A stretch of 64,000 nt of DNA from Microbulbifer hainanensis (GCF_014904735.1 NZ_JACZCR010000027.1:171387-235386); one strand, 5' to 3'. Positions 12,572 to 21,730 are shown, counted from the stretch's first letter. The notes: generated by a model from the letters alone, not told the origin. Numbers and translations are program-made.

Positions 12572-12604
12572 AAAAAAAGGGCAGCCAATGGCTGCCCTTT
12601 TTTA
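12572..12604. terminator. Bidirectional terminator between protease and symporter genes
   Basis: AAAGGGCAGCC/GGCTGCCCTTT stem with AAT loop, preceded by A run and followed by T run. It ends the protease transcript and, being symmetric, could also end the convergent symporter transcript. Confidence 0.9.
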
Positions 12605-12661
12605 TTGCCGGTGTCAGTGTGGCTTCATGCACGCAGGATTGCGAGGCAACCTCACTGAACT

Positions 12662-14320
12662 CTATTTGTGGCTGGGATCTTTCCAGTAATCTTTTACGGT
12701 CTGCTTCATTTCTTTCGCCAGGATGCTGATTCCGAAAAGGTTCGGCAACGTCATAAGCACAATCGCCACTGCCGACAGGTGCCAGACCAGCGTCGTATCC
12801 GCTTTCGCCGCCCAGAAGAATGCCACCACGTAAACCAGCCGGTACGGCATTACCGCGCGGGGGCCAAACAGGTAGATGATCGAGCGATCCCCGTAATAGG
12901 ACCAGGCAATCGCTGTGGAGAAGGCAAACAGCAGGATACCGATTGTCACGATATAGCTGCCGTAGTCACCGAAGAAGCCCTTCTGGAAGGCGCGATTGGT
13001 GAGAGCGACCGAGTGCAGCAGGGAGTTGCCCCAGACCTCCACATTTGGATTGGCGAATTGACCATCCACTACTGTCAGCACACCGCTGTAGTTGTCATCG
13101 CCAACCCGGTATTCCACGTCCTCGGCTACAGATCGCGCATTGATGATCGTGAATTCATCCTGATTCAATGCGTGGCCGTCCGCCACTACGACCGATCCGT
13201 TAAATGGCTTGGCCTTGCTGTCATTGCCGCGCAGGAAGTTAAACAGTTCACTTACATCGCCGGACTCTTGATCAGAGTATACGCCCGAGACAACCGTCAT
13301 ATCGGCACGCTCGAACTTGTTCATGTACTTTTCAGTCCACACACCAGAAGAGAGAATAACCAGACCAGTCAGAGTACAGATGATGATGGTGTCGATAAAA
13401 GGTTCCAGCAGCGACACCATACCCTCGGATACCGGTTCATCCGCCCGCGCCGCGGCGTGCGCAATCGGCGCAGAGCCCTGCCCCGCTTCGTTAGAGAACA
13501 GGCCGCGGTTGACGCCCTTGTTAAACGCGTAAGCAAAGCTCGCCCCGAGGAAGCCACCGGCGGCCGATGTGCCATTGAAAGCGTCGCGGAACACCGAAAC
13601 AAAAGACGGGACAATATTCTGGTAGTTATACAGAATCACTGCCAGTGCGCCGATGATATAGAGCGCCGCCATGATCGGAACGATTGTGGAGGTCACTTTG
13701 GCAATGCGCGTGATACCACCAATGATCACCATCCCCAGCAAAATCGCCAGGACGCCACCGGTGACAGACTTATCGACCCCGAAGGTATCGAACATGGCCT
13801 GGGCAATGTTGTTCACCTGCGGCAGGCTGCCGGTACCGAAAGAGCTGATTACTGTTGCGACGGCGAACAGAATCGCCAGCCACTTCATATTCAGTCGACG
13901 CTCCATGTAAAACATCGGACCGCCGGCGAAGTAGCCGTCCGCTGCTTTAATGCGGTACTTGTGTGACAGTGTCACTTCGACGAATTTTGTGGTCATGCCC
14001 AGAAAGGCTGTCATCCACATCCAGAACAGCGCAGCGGGGCCGCCGATGGCGATTGCCAGACCAACACCACCAATATTACCGGTACCCACGGTACCAGACA
14101 GCGCGGTGGACAGGGCCTGGAAGTGAGAGGCGTCACCGGGGTCACCGGGCTTGTCGTATTTCCCCTGGACGATTTTGATCGCGTGACCAAAATAACGCAG
14201 CTGCGGAAAACCCAGGTAGATGGTGAAGAATAAACCGACCCCTAGCAGCACGTAGGGAAACCAGAAGGCGCCGCCAAGCATGCTGTCCAGTTGCAACAGC
14301 CATTTATCAAAGGTTTCCAA
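12662..14320 (-). CDS. Sodium:alanine symporter (AGCS family) with large extra loop
   Basis: A 552-residue inner-membrane transporter of the alanine or glycine:cation symporter family (AlsT/DagA type), which uses the sodium gradient to import alanine or glycine. Family motifs are [20 protein letters not shown] near residue 66, [21 protein letters not shown], and [17 protein letters not shown] near 276. Start is TTG with GGGGG six bases upstream. Ordinary members have about 450-490 residues; the excess comes from a hydrophilic segment at about residues 330-438 between two membrane helices, absent from typical homologues. It is transcribed alone; downstream is the protease terminator. Substrate is inferred from family only. 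Confidence 0.9.
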   Translation of the reverse strand: METFDKWLLQLDSMLGGAFWFPYVLLGVGLFFTIYLGFPQLRYFGHAIKIVQGKYDKPGDPGDASHFQALSTALSGTVGTGNIGGVGLAIAIGGPAALFWMWMTAFLGMTTKFVEVTLSHKYRIKAADGYFAGGPMFYMERRLNMKWLAILFAVATVISSFGTGSLPQVNNIAQAMFDTFGVDKSVTGGVLAILLGMVIIGGITRIAKVTSTIVPIMAALYIIGALAVILYNYQNIVPSFVSVFRDAFNGTSAAGGFLGASFAYAFNKGVNRGLFSNEAGQGSAPIAHAAARADEPVSEGMVSLLEPFIDTIIICTLTGLVILSSGVWTEKYMNKFERADMTVVSGVYSDQESGDVSELFNFLRGNDSKAKPFNGSVVVADGHALNQDEFTIINARSVAEDVEYRVGDDNYSGVLTVVDGQFANPNVEVWGNSLLHSVALTNRAFQKGFFGDYGSYIVTIGILLFAFSTAIAWSYYGDRSIIYLFGPRAVMPYRLVYVVAFFWAAKADTTLVWHLSAVAIVLMTLPNLFGISILAKEMKQTVKDYWKDPSHK

Positions 14321-14498
14321 AAGTGACCCCCACTACTCTAATTTATATCTGTTTATTTTCTATACAGCGGTAGTTGCTGTTTGCAGCGCAGATTAGCAGC
14401 TTACGCTAAGCGATTGAACTGCCCATAGTAATGGGAGTCCTGATTCACTACCAGTTTATTGCGGCCGTCCCGGGTTTTGCGCAATTCCGCCGCTGTGG

Positions 14499-15509
14499 TT
14501 ACGCCAGAAATGAAAACTTTTCCCTGTGGGGGAATAGCCCGAACTGGCCGCCGGTGTGTACAAATACCAGGTTTTCACAATCGCGATAGCGACCGCTGTG
14601 GAGTTCCTGCAGCAGCCCGTAAAACGCTTTTCCGGAATAAACGGGATCCAGTACAAGGCCCTCCAGCGCAGCCGCTTCGGCAATGGTTCTATAAACCGGT
14701 TCATCGGCGACGGCGTACCCCGGCCCGATGTATTTCGCATTCACCTGGACGTTGAGTGAATTTTCGTCAACCTGGTGCCCACTCAACTCAGACCAGTGCG
14801 CGATATCTTCGCGCACCTTGCGCTGGAAATAGGCCTCGTCGTCGCAGACAGCAAAGCCGGTAACCTCGGTGGATACGCCGAGCTGCTGACAACCCAGTGT
14901 CAGTCCCGCCTGGGTGCCTCCACTGCCGGTTGCACAGATGATATGTTCCGGCTCAAAGCCGTTTTCCCGGCAGTCATTCAATAGTTCTTCCGCCCCGGCG
15001 ATATAACCCCAGATGCCGAGGCCGTCACTGGCACCAGTGGGAATGCAGAGTGCCTTGTGGCCCCGCTCGGTGTAATAGTTTTGCCAGTAAGAAAAGAGCT
15101 CGGGTAGCTCGGCAAAATACTGGCGCGGCGGGTAGAAGGCGGTAGCGGCACCGGCGAGCTGATCGACCAGTAGATTACCGTCTGCCGCGCCACTGTGCTC
15201 CCCCCGCAGAATCAGTTGTACGCGCAGACCAAGGCGTGCCCCCACGAGCGCGGTTGTGCGGCAGTGATTGGACTGGATACCCCCGCAGGTGATCAGGGTG
15301 TCGCACTCCTGCGCACGCGCGGCTCCCGCAACAAATTCCAGCTTGCGCAGCTTGTTGCCGGACATGGCCGTTTCGGTAAGGTCATCCCGCTTGACCCAGA
15401 TCTTGGGACCACCGTGGGGGACTGAATATTTTTCCGTAATGCGCTCTAACGGCTGCAGTGGGGTGGGCAGTCTGGCGAGGGAGATCCGGGGTGGATAGTT
15501 CAGGGACAT
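14499..15509 (-). CDS. dcyD: PLP-dependent D-cysteine desulfhydrase / ACC deaminase family enzyme
   Basis: A 336-residue fold-type II PLP enzyme. The PLP lysine lies in the motif WVKRDDLTETAMSGNKLRKL near residue 50, followed by CGGIQSNHCRTTA and CATGSGGTQAGL, which binds the phosphate. D-cysteine desulfhydrases release pyruvate, H2S and ammonia from D-cysteine; ACC deaminases open 1-aminocyclopropane-1-carboxylate and share the fold. The N-terminus (ARLPTPLQPLERIT) matches DcyD more than AcdS, so I prefer DcyD, but substrate is not certain. Start is the ATG at 15509, preceded by GTGAGAG; the frame extends only four codons further to a GTG. Confidence 0.8.
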   Translation of the reverse strand: MSLNYPPRISLARLPTPLQPLERITEKYSVPHGGPKIWVKRDDLTETAMSGNKLRKLEFVAGAARAQECDTLITCGGIQSNHCRTTALVGARLGLRVQLILRGEHSGAADGNLLVDQLAGAATAFYPPRQYFAELPELFSYWQNYYTERGHKALCIPTGASDGLGIWGYIAGAEELLNDCRENGFEPEHIICATGSGGTQAGLTLGCQQLGVSTEVTGFAVCDDEAYFQRKVREDIAHWSELSGHQVDENSLNVQVNAKYIGPGYAVADEPVYRTIAEAAALEGLVLDPVYSGKAFYGLLQELHSGRYRDCENLVFVHTGGQFGLFPHREKFSFLA

Positions 15510-15534
15510 TGTAGCTCTCACTTCGATGGCACCT

Positions 15535-15561
15535 ACAAAAAACCCGGCGCTTGCCGGGTTC
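15535..15561 (-). terminator. Terminator after yajC
   Basis: AACCCGGC/GCCGGGTT hairpin with a T run on the minus strand, 30 bases past the yajC stop and just upstream of the dcyD start; it separates the two transcripts. Confidence 0.86.
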
Positions 15562-15589
15562 TCGCTGGCGTGGGTTTATCTCACGCAAG

Positions 15590-15922
15590 TCAGATTTTCT
15601 TGATCGTTCCTTTTGGCAGGATGGCGTGCACCGCTACCTTCTGGAACTTCAACGTCATGTTGTCGGCCACTTCCAGAACGATGTAATCGTCATCGACCTT
15701 CTCCACTCGGCCCAACATTCCGCTGGTCATAACTACTTCATCCCCTTTTTTCAGGGCGCCGACCAGTTCCTGGTGCTCTTTCTGACGCTTGCGCTGCGGG
15801 CGAATAATAAAAAACCACATAAAGCCGAACAGGCCTGCGAACATCAACAGGGTAATCAGTGGGTTGCCCTGAGGCGACGGGGCGGCGTCCTGCGCCATAG
15901 CGGCGGGAATAAAAAAGCTCAT
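15590..15922 (-). CDS. yajC: Sec translocase accessory subunit YajC
   Basis: A 110-residue protein with one membrane helix (about residues 21-41, LITLLMFAGLFGFMWFFII) followed by the family hallmark RPQRKRQKEHQELV and a beta-rich tail (KKGDEVVMTSGMLGRVEKVDDDYIVLEV). YajC associates with SecDF and the YidC/SecYEG holotranslocon. The ATG at 15922 has AGGA seven bases upstream; the longer frame to 15949 lacks a site. Unusually it is not followed by secD and secF: downstream is dcyD behind a terminator, and upstream is an AraC gene. It could be a second yajC copy or a relocated one. Confidence 0.9.
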   Translation of the reverse strand: MSFFIPAAMAQDAAPSPQGNPLITLLMFAGLFGFMWFFIIRPQRKRQKEHQELVGALKKGDEVVMTSGMLGRVEKVDDDYIVLEVADNMTLKFQKVAVHAILPKGTIKKI

Positions 15923-16041
15923 GCAAATCCTCAAAGAGTTAGCTAACAAAAATTTTGGCCAACTCTAACGGGTTTGAACATGCTAGGCAACGTACCGACC
16001 CAGGTCATGTGTACCCGGGCCGGCACTCGATGGCGACAGGG

Positions 16042-16488
16042 TCAGAAGCGCTGGCGCACCTGGCGTCTGTAGCCCGTAGGTGACATACCCGTCCAGCGCT
16101 TGAAAGCACTGGTAAAACTGGTTCTGTCTGAGAAATCCAGAATGCGGGAAATCCCATCAACGCTCAGTGCCGTATCCTTGAGGAAGTGCACTGCGTGGCG
16201 GAAACGCACATGATCACGCAGGGAGGCAAAGCTGAGGCTGTGCTCCTGCAGGCGCCGTTGCAGTGTACGTGTCGACATGCTGAGATCGGATGCCACTGGC
16301 CGGATGGCAAGCGACGCTTTGCCAATACGCTGCTCGAGTACGTCGATAACTCGCGCGGCGATGCCAAAGCTTGTAGCTTCCGGCGGCGCCAACAGTTGGT
16401 CCAGAATATTGGGATCTCCCGAAATTCTGGCCTGCTGCAGGGGCTTGTCTTCTGAGAGCGATGTCTGGTCTGGCTGAATTTGGTTCAT
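16042..16488 (-). CDS. Short AraC-type DNA-binding protein
   Basis: A 148-residue protein consisting mainly of an AraC/XylS double helix-turn-helix: first HTH around VASDLSMSTRTLQRRLQEH (residues 65-85), second around VDGISRILDFSDRTSFTSAF, ending with KRWTGMSPTGYRRQ, the classic AraC signature. The preceding 50 residues are not a recognisable sensor domain, so it lacks the usual arabinose-binding-like or OruR-like effector part. It may be a stand-alone regulator or the remnant of a longer AraC protein. No target is evident; yajC lies downstream on the same strand about 120 bp away. Confidence 0.85.
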   Translation of the reverse strand: MNQIQPDQTSLSEDKPLQQARISGDPNILDQLLAPPEATSFGIAARVIDVLEQRIGKASLAIRPVASDLSMSTRTLQRRLQEHSLSFASLRDHVRFRHAVHFLKDTALSVDGISRILDFSDRTSFTSAFKRWTGMSPTGYRRQVRQRF

Positions 16489-16934
16489 CGAGCTGCTCCT
16501 TTTGAGTTCCGTGAGCCGCAGTTATTGTTCTAATGTCCGCTTCCTGCGAACCCCTTTTGCCTCAACCTGCCACCAATTTTGGTATTAAAGCGGGCTACTA
16601 TCCGGGTGCCGGGATACACCTGAAACTGACATCGAATCCTTCACAGAGCTGTACAAATATTAAACTATTCGCTCCGGCAACTTCCCTTTGACTTACCACT
16701 CCGGTACCGGCGCACCTTTCCTTCACACCAGCCAGTATAGACCAAGAAATCTGAATGCAAGGGGCGACAAAGAGTTTTTTTTGATCGTGTCACAAAAGAC
16801 AGTTGAGCGCCAAAAAGGTACGTTCGTACCTATGTTTTGGATATTCAAAAGAAATTGGCGAAGCGGGGTGGGAGGTGGCGACGGGAGCGGCCAGTATGGC
16901 GCCACTCCCGTGGAAGGCAGTCGCGGGCGGACAA
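16489..16934. other. Intergenic region between araC-type gene and bcp
   Basis: Roughly 450 bases with no supported gene. Frames that cross it are interrupted, have poor codon use and overlap bcp antisense. Probably contains the araC-type promoter on the minus strand and the untranslated 3' end of bcp. No clear terminator hairpin was seen. Confidence 0.5.
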
Positions 16935-17408
16935 TTACAGATTGTCGTCAATCCACTCGAGTACGTCGTCGTGATGGGTCTTCGTTTTGACCTTGTCGAT
17001 GATATGGCGAAGTCGGCCACTCTTGTCGATGATGAAAGTGGTCCGCAGTAGCCCCATAAACTCCCGGCCCATAAATTTCTTCAGTCCCCAGCAGCCGTAC
17101 TTATCGGCAATCTTGTGGTCGTCGTCGGCAAGCAGGTCAAAATTGAGTTCGTGCTTTTCAATAAACTTCTGCAATTTGGCTTCCGGATCCGGACTCACCC
17201 CAAGTACCACGGTATCCCGCTTGGCAAATTCCTTGGCACTGTCGCGAATTCCGCAAGCCTGGGTGGTGCATCCCGGAGTCAGGGCCTTGGGATAGAAATA
17301 GAGCACCACATTGCTTTGGTCACGGAAGTCTTTCAGCGACACCTTTTCTCCATCCTGATTGCGGAGTGTGAAAGCCGGCGCCAGGTTGCCGATCTTGGGA
17401 AAAGTCAT
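16935..17408 (-). CDS. bcp: Thioredoxin-dependent thiol peroxidase (Bcp/PrxQ)
   Basis: A 157-residue peroxiredoxin of the Bcp/PrxQ group. The peroxidatic cysteine lies in ALTPGCTTQACGIRD near residue 47 and the resolving cysteine five residues later, the arrangement of atypical two-Cys Bcp enzymes. The conserved GVSPDPEAKLQKFIEKH and RTTFIIDKSGR segments follow. It reduces hydrogen peroxide and organic hydroperoxides in the cytosol with electrons from thioredoxin. It stands downstream of the DUF2244 membrane gene in the same orientation, about 85 bp away. Confidence 0.94.
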   Translation of the reverse strand: MTFPKIGNLAPAFTLRNQDGEKVSLKDFRDQSNVVLYFYPKALTPGCTTQACGIRDSAKEFAKRDTVVLGVSPDPEAKLQKFIEKHELNFDLLADDDHKIADKYGCWGLKKFMGREFMGLLRTTFIIDKSGRLRHIIDKVKTKTHHDDVLEWIDDNL

Positions 17409-17492
17409 AGAAACCCCCTGTAGTACTGTGCGGAAAAGTGGCGGGGATTATAGCGAAAAGCGGGGCCGCTGGCGGGGGCCTTTTCGGCCCCT

Positions 17493-18014
17493 TCAAAACT
17501 CCTGTAGCTGGTAGCCTTTTTCTTTGCGTGCGCAGATGCCGCATTCATTGAGTTTGCGAATGAGATTCGCACGCTCTGCATCGGTGAGGAAGTCCCCCAC
17601 CTCCAGGCAACCTTCCGGACCTGCGAAGCTAACAGAAGCCGGCTCTGTTGCACTACTGCCCATGCGTACCAGTACCGCGAGGCTACCGCGAGAGAACTCC
17701 TGGTGATAGACACTCTGCTGCCGGTGCCCCTTACAGCAGTCCAGCACCACCCGTTCGCCATTGATTCGAATGACTTCGCGGCGTGTGCTTTCCATGTAGA
17801 CGTAACCGAAGAGTACGGCGAGCAACAGCAGCTCGAGTCCGGCGAAAGGCAGTATCATCCAGGCCCCAGCCAGCGCGAATGCGAGGCTGATGCCGAGGGA
17901 AACAGCAACGAGGGACACGAATACCCACAGGTTTCCCGAAAATGAAAGAGACTGGTTAGGCTGCAGCAGGATACACGCGCTGCGCTGGGAGGTGCGACCG
18001 ACTTCAGTGACCAT
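17493..18014 (-). CDS. DUF2244-type membrane protein
   Basis: A 173-residue protein with two closely spaced membrane helices (about residues 29-50 and 52-72, LWVFVSLVAVSLGISLAFAL and LPFAGLELLLLAVLFGYVYM) followed by a cytosolic beta-rich domain (REVIRINGERVVL ... SRGSLAVLVRM) and a C-terminal helix. This layout matches DUF2244 proteins, whose function is unknown; in some proteobacteria they sit near cytochrome oxidase genes, which are not seen here. The C-terminal CGIC pair (residues 159-162) is notable but may not be functional. Confidence 0.72.
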   Translation of the reverse strand: MVTEVGRTSQRSACILLQPNQSLSFSGNLWVFVSLVAVSLGISLAFALAGAWMILPFAGLELLLLAVLFGYVYMESTRREVIRINGERVVLDCCKGHRQQSVYHQEFSRGSLAVLVRMGSSATEPASVSFAGPEGCLEVGDFLTDAERANLIRKLNECGICARKEKGYQLQEF

Positions 18015-18106
18015 AGTAACGAGTCCGGGTACTGCATGAAATTCAGTGTAGCACCGCCCTCCCCGTCCCAGTATTCAGGCCATAAGCCCCTGATTTTAAA
18101 GGGCGA

Positions 18107-18541
18107 TCAGCGGATCTCGATATTGTGTCGCCTGCGGTAAAGGGCCCGCTCCTGTTCGAGGGAGAGCGACCTGCGGGACACTGCCAGGCAGACCAGGATG
18201 CCCAGAAAGGCCACAGACAGACTCATGGCATTGGCACCTTCATGACTGAGCGCGAAAAACAGGATTGATCCGCAAGCCAGGCTCGCAGCGAAACGGCATC
18301 CGAGCCCGACAGGCCTACCCAGGAACTTGGTCGCGAAGCCCGCGAATAAAGCCGGTAGTAGAAAGACCAGCAGTGGTACCCGGTTGGCGAAATCCGCCAG
18401 AAACAGAATGCCCACCACGGTGGCAACAGCCGCGGCAATCAGGCTGATGAGATAGCTCTCCTCGCGGGCAAGTTTCTCAAGGACACGCTGCTCGCGGTCG
18501 ATCTCGAGATTGCTTTCCGGCGGTTTGAATAAATCGTCCAC
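18107..18541 (-). CDS. Hypothetical four-helix membrane protein
   Basis: A 144-residue protein I do not recognise by function. The frame extends to 18643, but GTG 18541 has AAGGGAA seven bases upstream and begins VDDLFKPPESNLEIDREQR, a proline-containing leader common to small inner-membrane proteins; the upstream extension is Gly/Arg-rich and unlikely. Four hydrophobic stretches follow (SYLISLIAAAVATVVGILFL, VPLLVFLLPALFAGFATKFL, LGCRFAASLACGSILFFAL, MSLSVAFLGILVCLAV), with a basic C-terminus. It precedes the DUF2244 gene and may share a transcript. Confidence 0.6.
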   Translation of the reverse strand: MDDLFKPPESNLEIDREQRVLEKLAREESYLISLIAAAVATVVGILFLADFANRVPLLVFLLPALFAGFATKFLGRPVGLGCRFAASLACGSILFFALSHEGANAMSLSVAFLGILVCLAVSRRSLSLEQERALYRRRHNIEIR

Positions 18542-18660
18542 GAAAGGGTTCCCTTCCCTGTTTGTTCGCTTTGCCCCTCTACTGCCGAAGGAACCTTTCT
18601 TCCCTGCTGTTAGCGGCCATGCCGGGGCAGCGCTGGCATTCAAGGCCTGAATTTACACAC

Positions 18661-18690
18661 AAAAAAACCCGCAGCAAAGTGCGGGTTTTT
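18661..18690 (-). terminator. Terminator after mdh
   Basis: AAACCCGCA/TGCGGGTTT stem with a six-base loop and T tracts on both strands, 33 bases past the mdh stop on the minus strand. Confidence 0.88.
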
Positions 18691-18722
18691 CCAATCTCCG
18701 GGCCGGCTTGTGGCCAGAGATT

Positions 18723-19703
18723 TTACGGCAGCAGGTGTGCTACGGCATCGCGCTCTTCCGCCAGTTCCTGCTCAGTCGCAGTCATTTTCTCGCGGGAGAA
18801 GTCATTGATGTCGACGCCCTGGACAATTTCCCAGTCACCGTTTTTGCAGGTGCAGGGGAAAGAGTAGATCAGGCCTTCCTGAATACCGTAAGAGCCGTCA
18901 CTGAAGACACCCATGCTGGTCCAGTCGCCCTCAGCAGTACCCAGTGCCCAATCGCGCATATGGTCGATGGCGGCATTGGCTGCAGAAGCCGCGGAAGACG
19001 CACCGCGGGCCTTGATAATGGCGGCGCCGCGCTGCTGTACGGTCGGGATGAAATCGTTCTCGTACCAGTCCTGCTCCACTTTATCCATTGCGTTGGCACC
19101 GGCCACCTTGACCTGATGCAGGTCAGGGTACTGAGTGGAAGAGTGGTTGCCCCAGATGGTCATGTGGGTGATGTCGTTCACGCTGGAATCGGTCTTGTTG
19201 GCCAGCTGCGACAGGGCGCGGTTGTGGTCAAGACGGGTCATTGCGGTGAAGTTGCGCGGATCCAGGTCCGGCGCATTGCGCTGGGCGATCAGCGCGTTGG
19301 TGTTGGCCGGGTTACCCACTACCAGCACTTTCACATTGCGCGAGGCTACATCGTTCAGCGCCTTGCCCTGAGCGGAGAAGATGGCAGCGTTGGCTTCCAG
19401 CAGGTCCTTGCGCTCCATACCCGGGCCGCGCGGACGAGCGCCGACCAGCAGAGCGTACTCGGCGTCCTTGAATGCGACGGTAGCGTCGTCAGACTGGACG
19501 ATGCTGGCGAGCAGCGGGAAGGCACAGTCTTCCAGCTCCATGGCGACACCTTTCAGCGCTTCCAGCGCCGGGGTGATTTCCAGCAGCTGCAGGATAACCG
19601 GTTGATCTTTACCCAGCATTTCGCCGGAGGCGATACGGAACAGCAGCGAATAGCTGATTTGACCGGCGGCGCCGGTAACAGCAACACGAACAGGTGCTTT
19701 CAC
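18723..19703 (-). CDS. mdh: Malate dehydrogenase
   Basis: A 326-residue NAD-dependent malate dehydrogenase interconverting malate and oxaloacetate in the TCA cycle. It has the Rossmann motif [20 protein letters not shown], the substrate-binding loop [27 protein letters not shown], and the catalytic histidine in [14 protein letters not shown]. The N-terminal GAAGQI and overall length match the cytosolic-MDH-like subtype used by many marine gammaproteobacteria and Burkholderia rather than the E. coli type. I start at GTG 19703 (GGGAGA upstream); the frame to 19736 adds a basic leader without support. A single-gene unit with its own terminator. Confidence 0.96.
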   Translation of the reverse strand: MKAPVRVAVTGAAGQISYSLLFRIASGEMLGKDQPVILQLLEITPALEALKGVAMELEDCAFPLLASIVQSDDATVAFKDAEYALLVGARPRGPGMERKDLLEANAAIFSAQGKALNDVASRNVKVLVVGNPANTNALIAQRNAPDLDPRNFTAMTRLDHNRALSQLANKTDSSVNDITHMTIWGNHSSTQYPDLHQVKVAGANAMDKVEQDWYENDFIPTVQQRGAAIIKARGASSAASAANAAIDHMRDWALGTAEGDWTSMGVFSDGSYGIQEGLIYSFPCTCKNGDWEIVQGVDINDFSREKMTATEQELAEERDAVAHLLP

Positions 19704-19778
19704 GATAGTTCTCCCTCGTTTGTAAGCGGCCCGCATTATAGAGATTTGCGGGCAAATTTCACCTCGGCGGGCGGCGGC

Positions 19779-20411
19779 CTATACCAAAGTCGCAGTTGAC
19801 TCGGTATATCGACCGGCGAGAGCTCGGTAAAGCTGCTCGCTGTAATCGGTCGCGGCGGTATCCAGTCGGGCACAGATTTCGGCCAAATGCTCGTTGTCTT
19901 CCCTGCCCTGCCAGGTTTTCACATAGGTTCCGTCCTTGTAGCCGTGATCCTGCCGGAAACGGTTGAGGACGTTTTTTCCCACGTAACGCTGATAGAGCTC
20001 ATCAAATGTCATTTCGACATCGGCCAGTAATTGAGCAAATCCAACCAGGTCGAACTGCTTGCTTGCCAGCGTGTTCAGCGTGAAGGCTTCCAGATTCGAA
20101 CGGAAATCTCCGGGCGAGCGCTGCGCTGCCTCCAGCTCTTTCTGCATGTGCATGGCTACGGTTTCCGGCGAACCCTGTTGCAGCTCCAGGCTGAGCCCAA
20201 AGTGCCAGATATCCACCAGCTCCAGTTTGACCTGGTCCAGTTCCGGCTGCTGCTTTTTCCACCACTTCCAGCCGTAATGGTCGAGCAGCTCGGCGCTCTC
20301 TACCCAGATGGCGCGGTACCAGGGAAATTTCTGCGCACGCCAGTTCTCGTTGACCAGGGTGTTTATCTTGTCCTGCAGAGCCAGCATGGTCTGCAATTGT
20401 TGTTGCATCAT
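19779..20411 (-). CDS. All-alpha dimeric dUTPase family NTP pyrophosphohydrolase
   Basis: A 210-residue member of the dimeric dUTPase (dUTPase_2) group in the all-alpha NTP pyrophosphatase superfamily. The ExxE motif (ESAELLDHYGWKWWKK) and the later ExxD motif (LELVDIWHFGLS) provide the magnesium ligands. These enzymes hydrolyse dUTP and often dUDP, keeping uracil out of DNA; they are unrelated to the trimeric beta Dut of E. coli. The long upstream frame runs into tatD, so the start is taken at the paired ATGs just after the tatD stop (20411). It follows tatD by 25 bp and probably shares its transcript. Confidence 0.82.
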   Translation of the reverse strand: MMQQQLQTMLALQDKINTLVNENWRAQKFPWYRAIWVESAELLDHYGWKWWKKQQPELDQVKLELVDIWHFGLSLELQQGSPETVAMHMQKELEAAQRSPGDFRSNLEAFTLNTLASKQFDLVGFAQLLADVEMTFDELYQRYVGKNVLNRFRQDHGYKDGTYVKTWQGREDNEHLAEICARLDTAATDYSEQLYRALAGRYTESTATLV

Positions 20412-20436
20412 GGGGTAATCAATCCAGTGTCCGGGC

Positions 20437-21213
20437 TCAGGCGGCCCGATCAAACAAACGGTAGAAATTTTCTGTGGTGATTTCGGCCAGTTGCTCGTAG
20501 GGCATTCCGCGCAAGTCGGCGATAAACTCCGCCACTTCGCGCACATAGGCCGGAATATTGGGTTTACCCCGATAGGGAACCGGAGCCAGATAAGGAGAAT
20601 CGGTTTCTACGAGCAATCGATCCAGCGGCACTTTGCGAGCGACATCCCGCAGCTCTTCCGCATTCTTGAACGTCACAATACCGGAAAGCGAAATATAGTA
20701 ATTCAGGTCGAGGGCCGCCCGGGCCATCTCCCAGCTTTCGGTAAAGCAGTGCAGTACACCTCCACGCTCGCGGTCGCCATGCTCACGAATTAATTCAATC
20801 GTGTCCTCACGGGCATCGCGGGTATGCACGATTACGGGCAGCCCTGCCCTGCCGGCCGCCTGCAGGTGGGCGATAAAACTCTGCTGCTGCACGGCCTGGG
20901 TTTCGGTGCTGTAGTAGTAATCGAGGCCGGTTTCACCGAGCGCAACTACATGCGGTTTGCGGGCCAGTTCCAGCAGTTTCTCCACATCGGCCAGCCCGGA
21001 ATCGACGTCAAGCGGATGCACGCCGACTGAGCACACAACATCGTCATAGCGGTCGGCGAGCGCCACCACGTCATCGACGTTCTCGAGGCTGATGCCCACG
21101 CACAGAAACTTGCCGACACCGCGACTGCGGGCCAGATCGAGGACCGCGTCCAGGTCACCGTCGAATTTATCCAGTTTGAGGCGGTCGAGGTGGCAATGGC
21201 TATCTACGAGCAT
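20437..21213 (-). CDS. tatD: TatD-family metal-dependent hydrolase
   Basis: A 258-residue TIM-barrel metallohydrolase. The start MLVDSHCHLDRL carries the HxH metal pair; the other ligands are in ALGETGLDYYY, VIVHTRDA, LHCFTES and VETDSPYLAPVPYRGKPN. TatD proteins (YcfH type) are cytosolic 3'-5' exonucleases or D-aminoacyl-tRNA deacylase-like enzymes. The upstream extension to 21378 overlaps the pilZ gene antisense to nothing known and lacks a Met fit, so I start at ATG 21213. It is the last conserved member of the holB-pilZ-tatD series seen in many gammaproteobacteria (ycfH next to holB in E. coli). Confidence 0.92.
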   Translation of the reverse strand: MLVDSHCHLDRLKLDKFDGDLDAVLDLARSRGVGKFLCVGISLENVDDVVALADRYDDVVCSVGVHPLDVDSGLADVEKLLELARKPHVVALGETGLDYYYSTETQAVQQQSFIAHLQAAGRAGLPVIVHTRDAREDTIELIREHGDRERGGVLHCFTESWEMARAALDLNYYISLSGIVTFKNAEELRDVARKVPLDRLLVETDSPYLAPVPYRGKPNIPAYVREVAEFIADLRGMPYEQLAEITTENFYRLFDRAA

Positions 21214-21229
21214 AAGAAAGGTAATACAT

Positions 21230-21583
21230 CTACAGCGTGTGGGTTGGGCGGCTGGATTCCAGTGTGCCGGCCAGATAGGTTTCGATCTTGCTCTGGGCGA
21301 TATTGTCCTTGTCGCCGAACTGCACCCCAATACCCGGGGTCCGGTTGCCCTGGGCTCCACTCGGGGTAATCCAGACAACTTTGCCCGCTACCGGAACCTT
21401 CTCCGCTTCGTCCATAAGATTTAACAGCAGGAAGACCTCATCCCCGAGGTTATAGGACTTGTCGGTGCTGATAAACAGACCACCATTTTTCAAAAACGGC
21501 ATATAGGCCGCATACAGCACGGACTTATCCTGAATCTTCAGCGAAAGGATGCCGTTGCGGGCACCACCACCCATGGCTTTCAT
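21230..21583 (-). CDS. pilZ: PilZ-domain type IV pilus protein
   Basis: A 117-residue PilZ-like protein matching the Pseudomonas pilus assembly PilZ: GGGARNGILSLKIQDKSVLY, LKNGGLFISTDKSYNLGDEV, and VAGKVVWITPSGAQGNRTPG-type core. In Pseudomonas aeruginosa this protein is needed for type IV pilus assembly and binds PilB and FimX but not c-di-GMP; consistent with that, the classic RxxxR and DxSxxG motifs are not present here. Its place between holB and tatD is the usual Pseudomonas order. The 400-bp gap to holB contains direct repeats. Confidence 0.92.
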   Translation of the reverse strand: MKAMGGGARNGILSLKIQDKSVLYAAYMPFLKNGGLFISTDKSYNLGDEVFLLLNLMDEAEKVPVAGKVVWITPSGAQGNRTPGIGVQFGDKDNIAQSKIETYLAGTLESSRPTHTL

Positions 21584-21730
21584 AGCCAGACCTCGTTGTT
21601 CTAATTTGACCGTAACTTATCTGAGCGTATCGTTTGTGTCCAGAACTCCCCGGCAATGCCTGTGCCCGAGCAGTTAACCGGTAACCATCCGCAGCGGCGG
21701 AGACTGATTGCCAGTTGAACAGGTACCGAT

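Noticed and set aside
12668..13966. 432-codon frame antisense to the symporter
   Set aside because: His/Arg-rich shadow sequence without motifs; the symporter is well supported.
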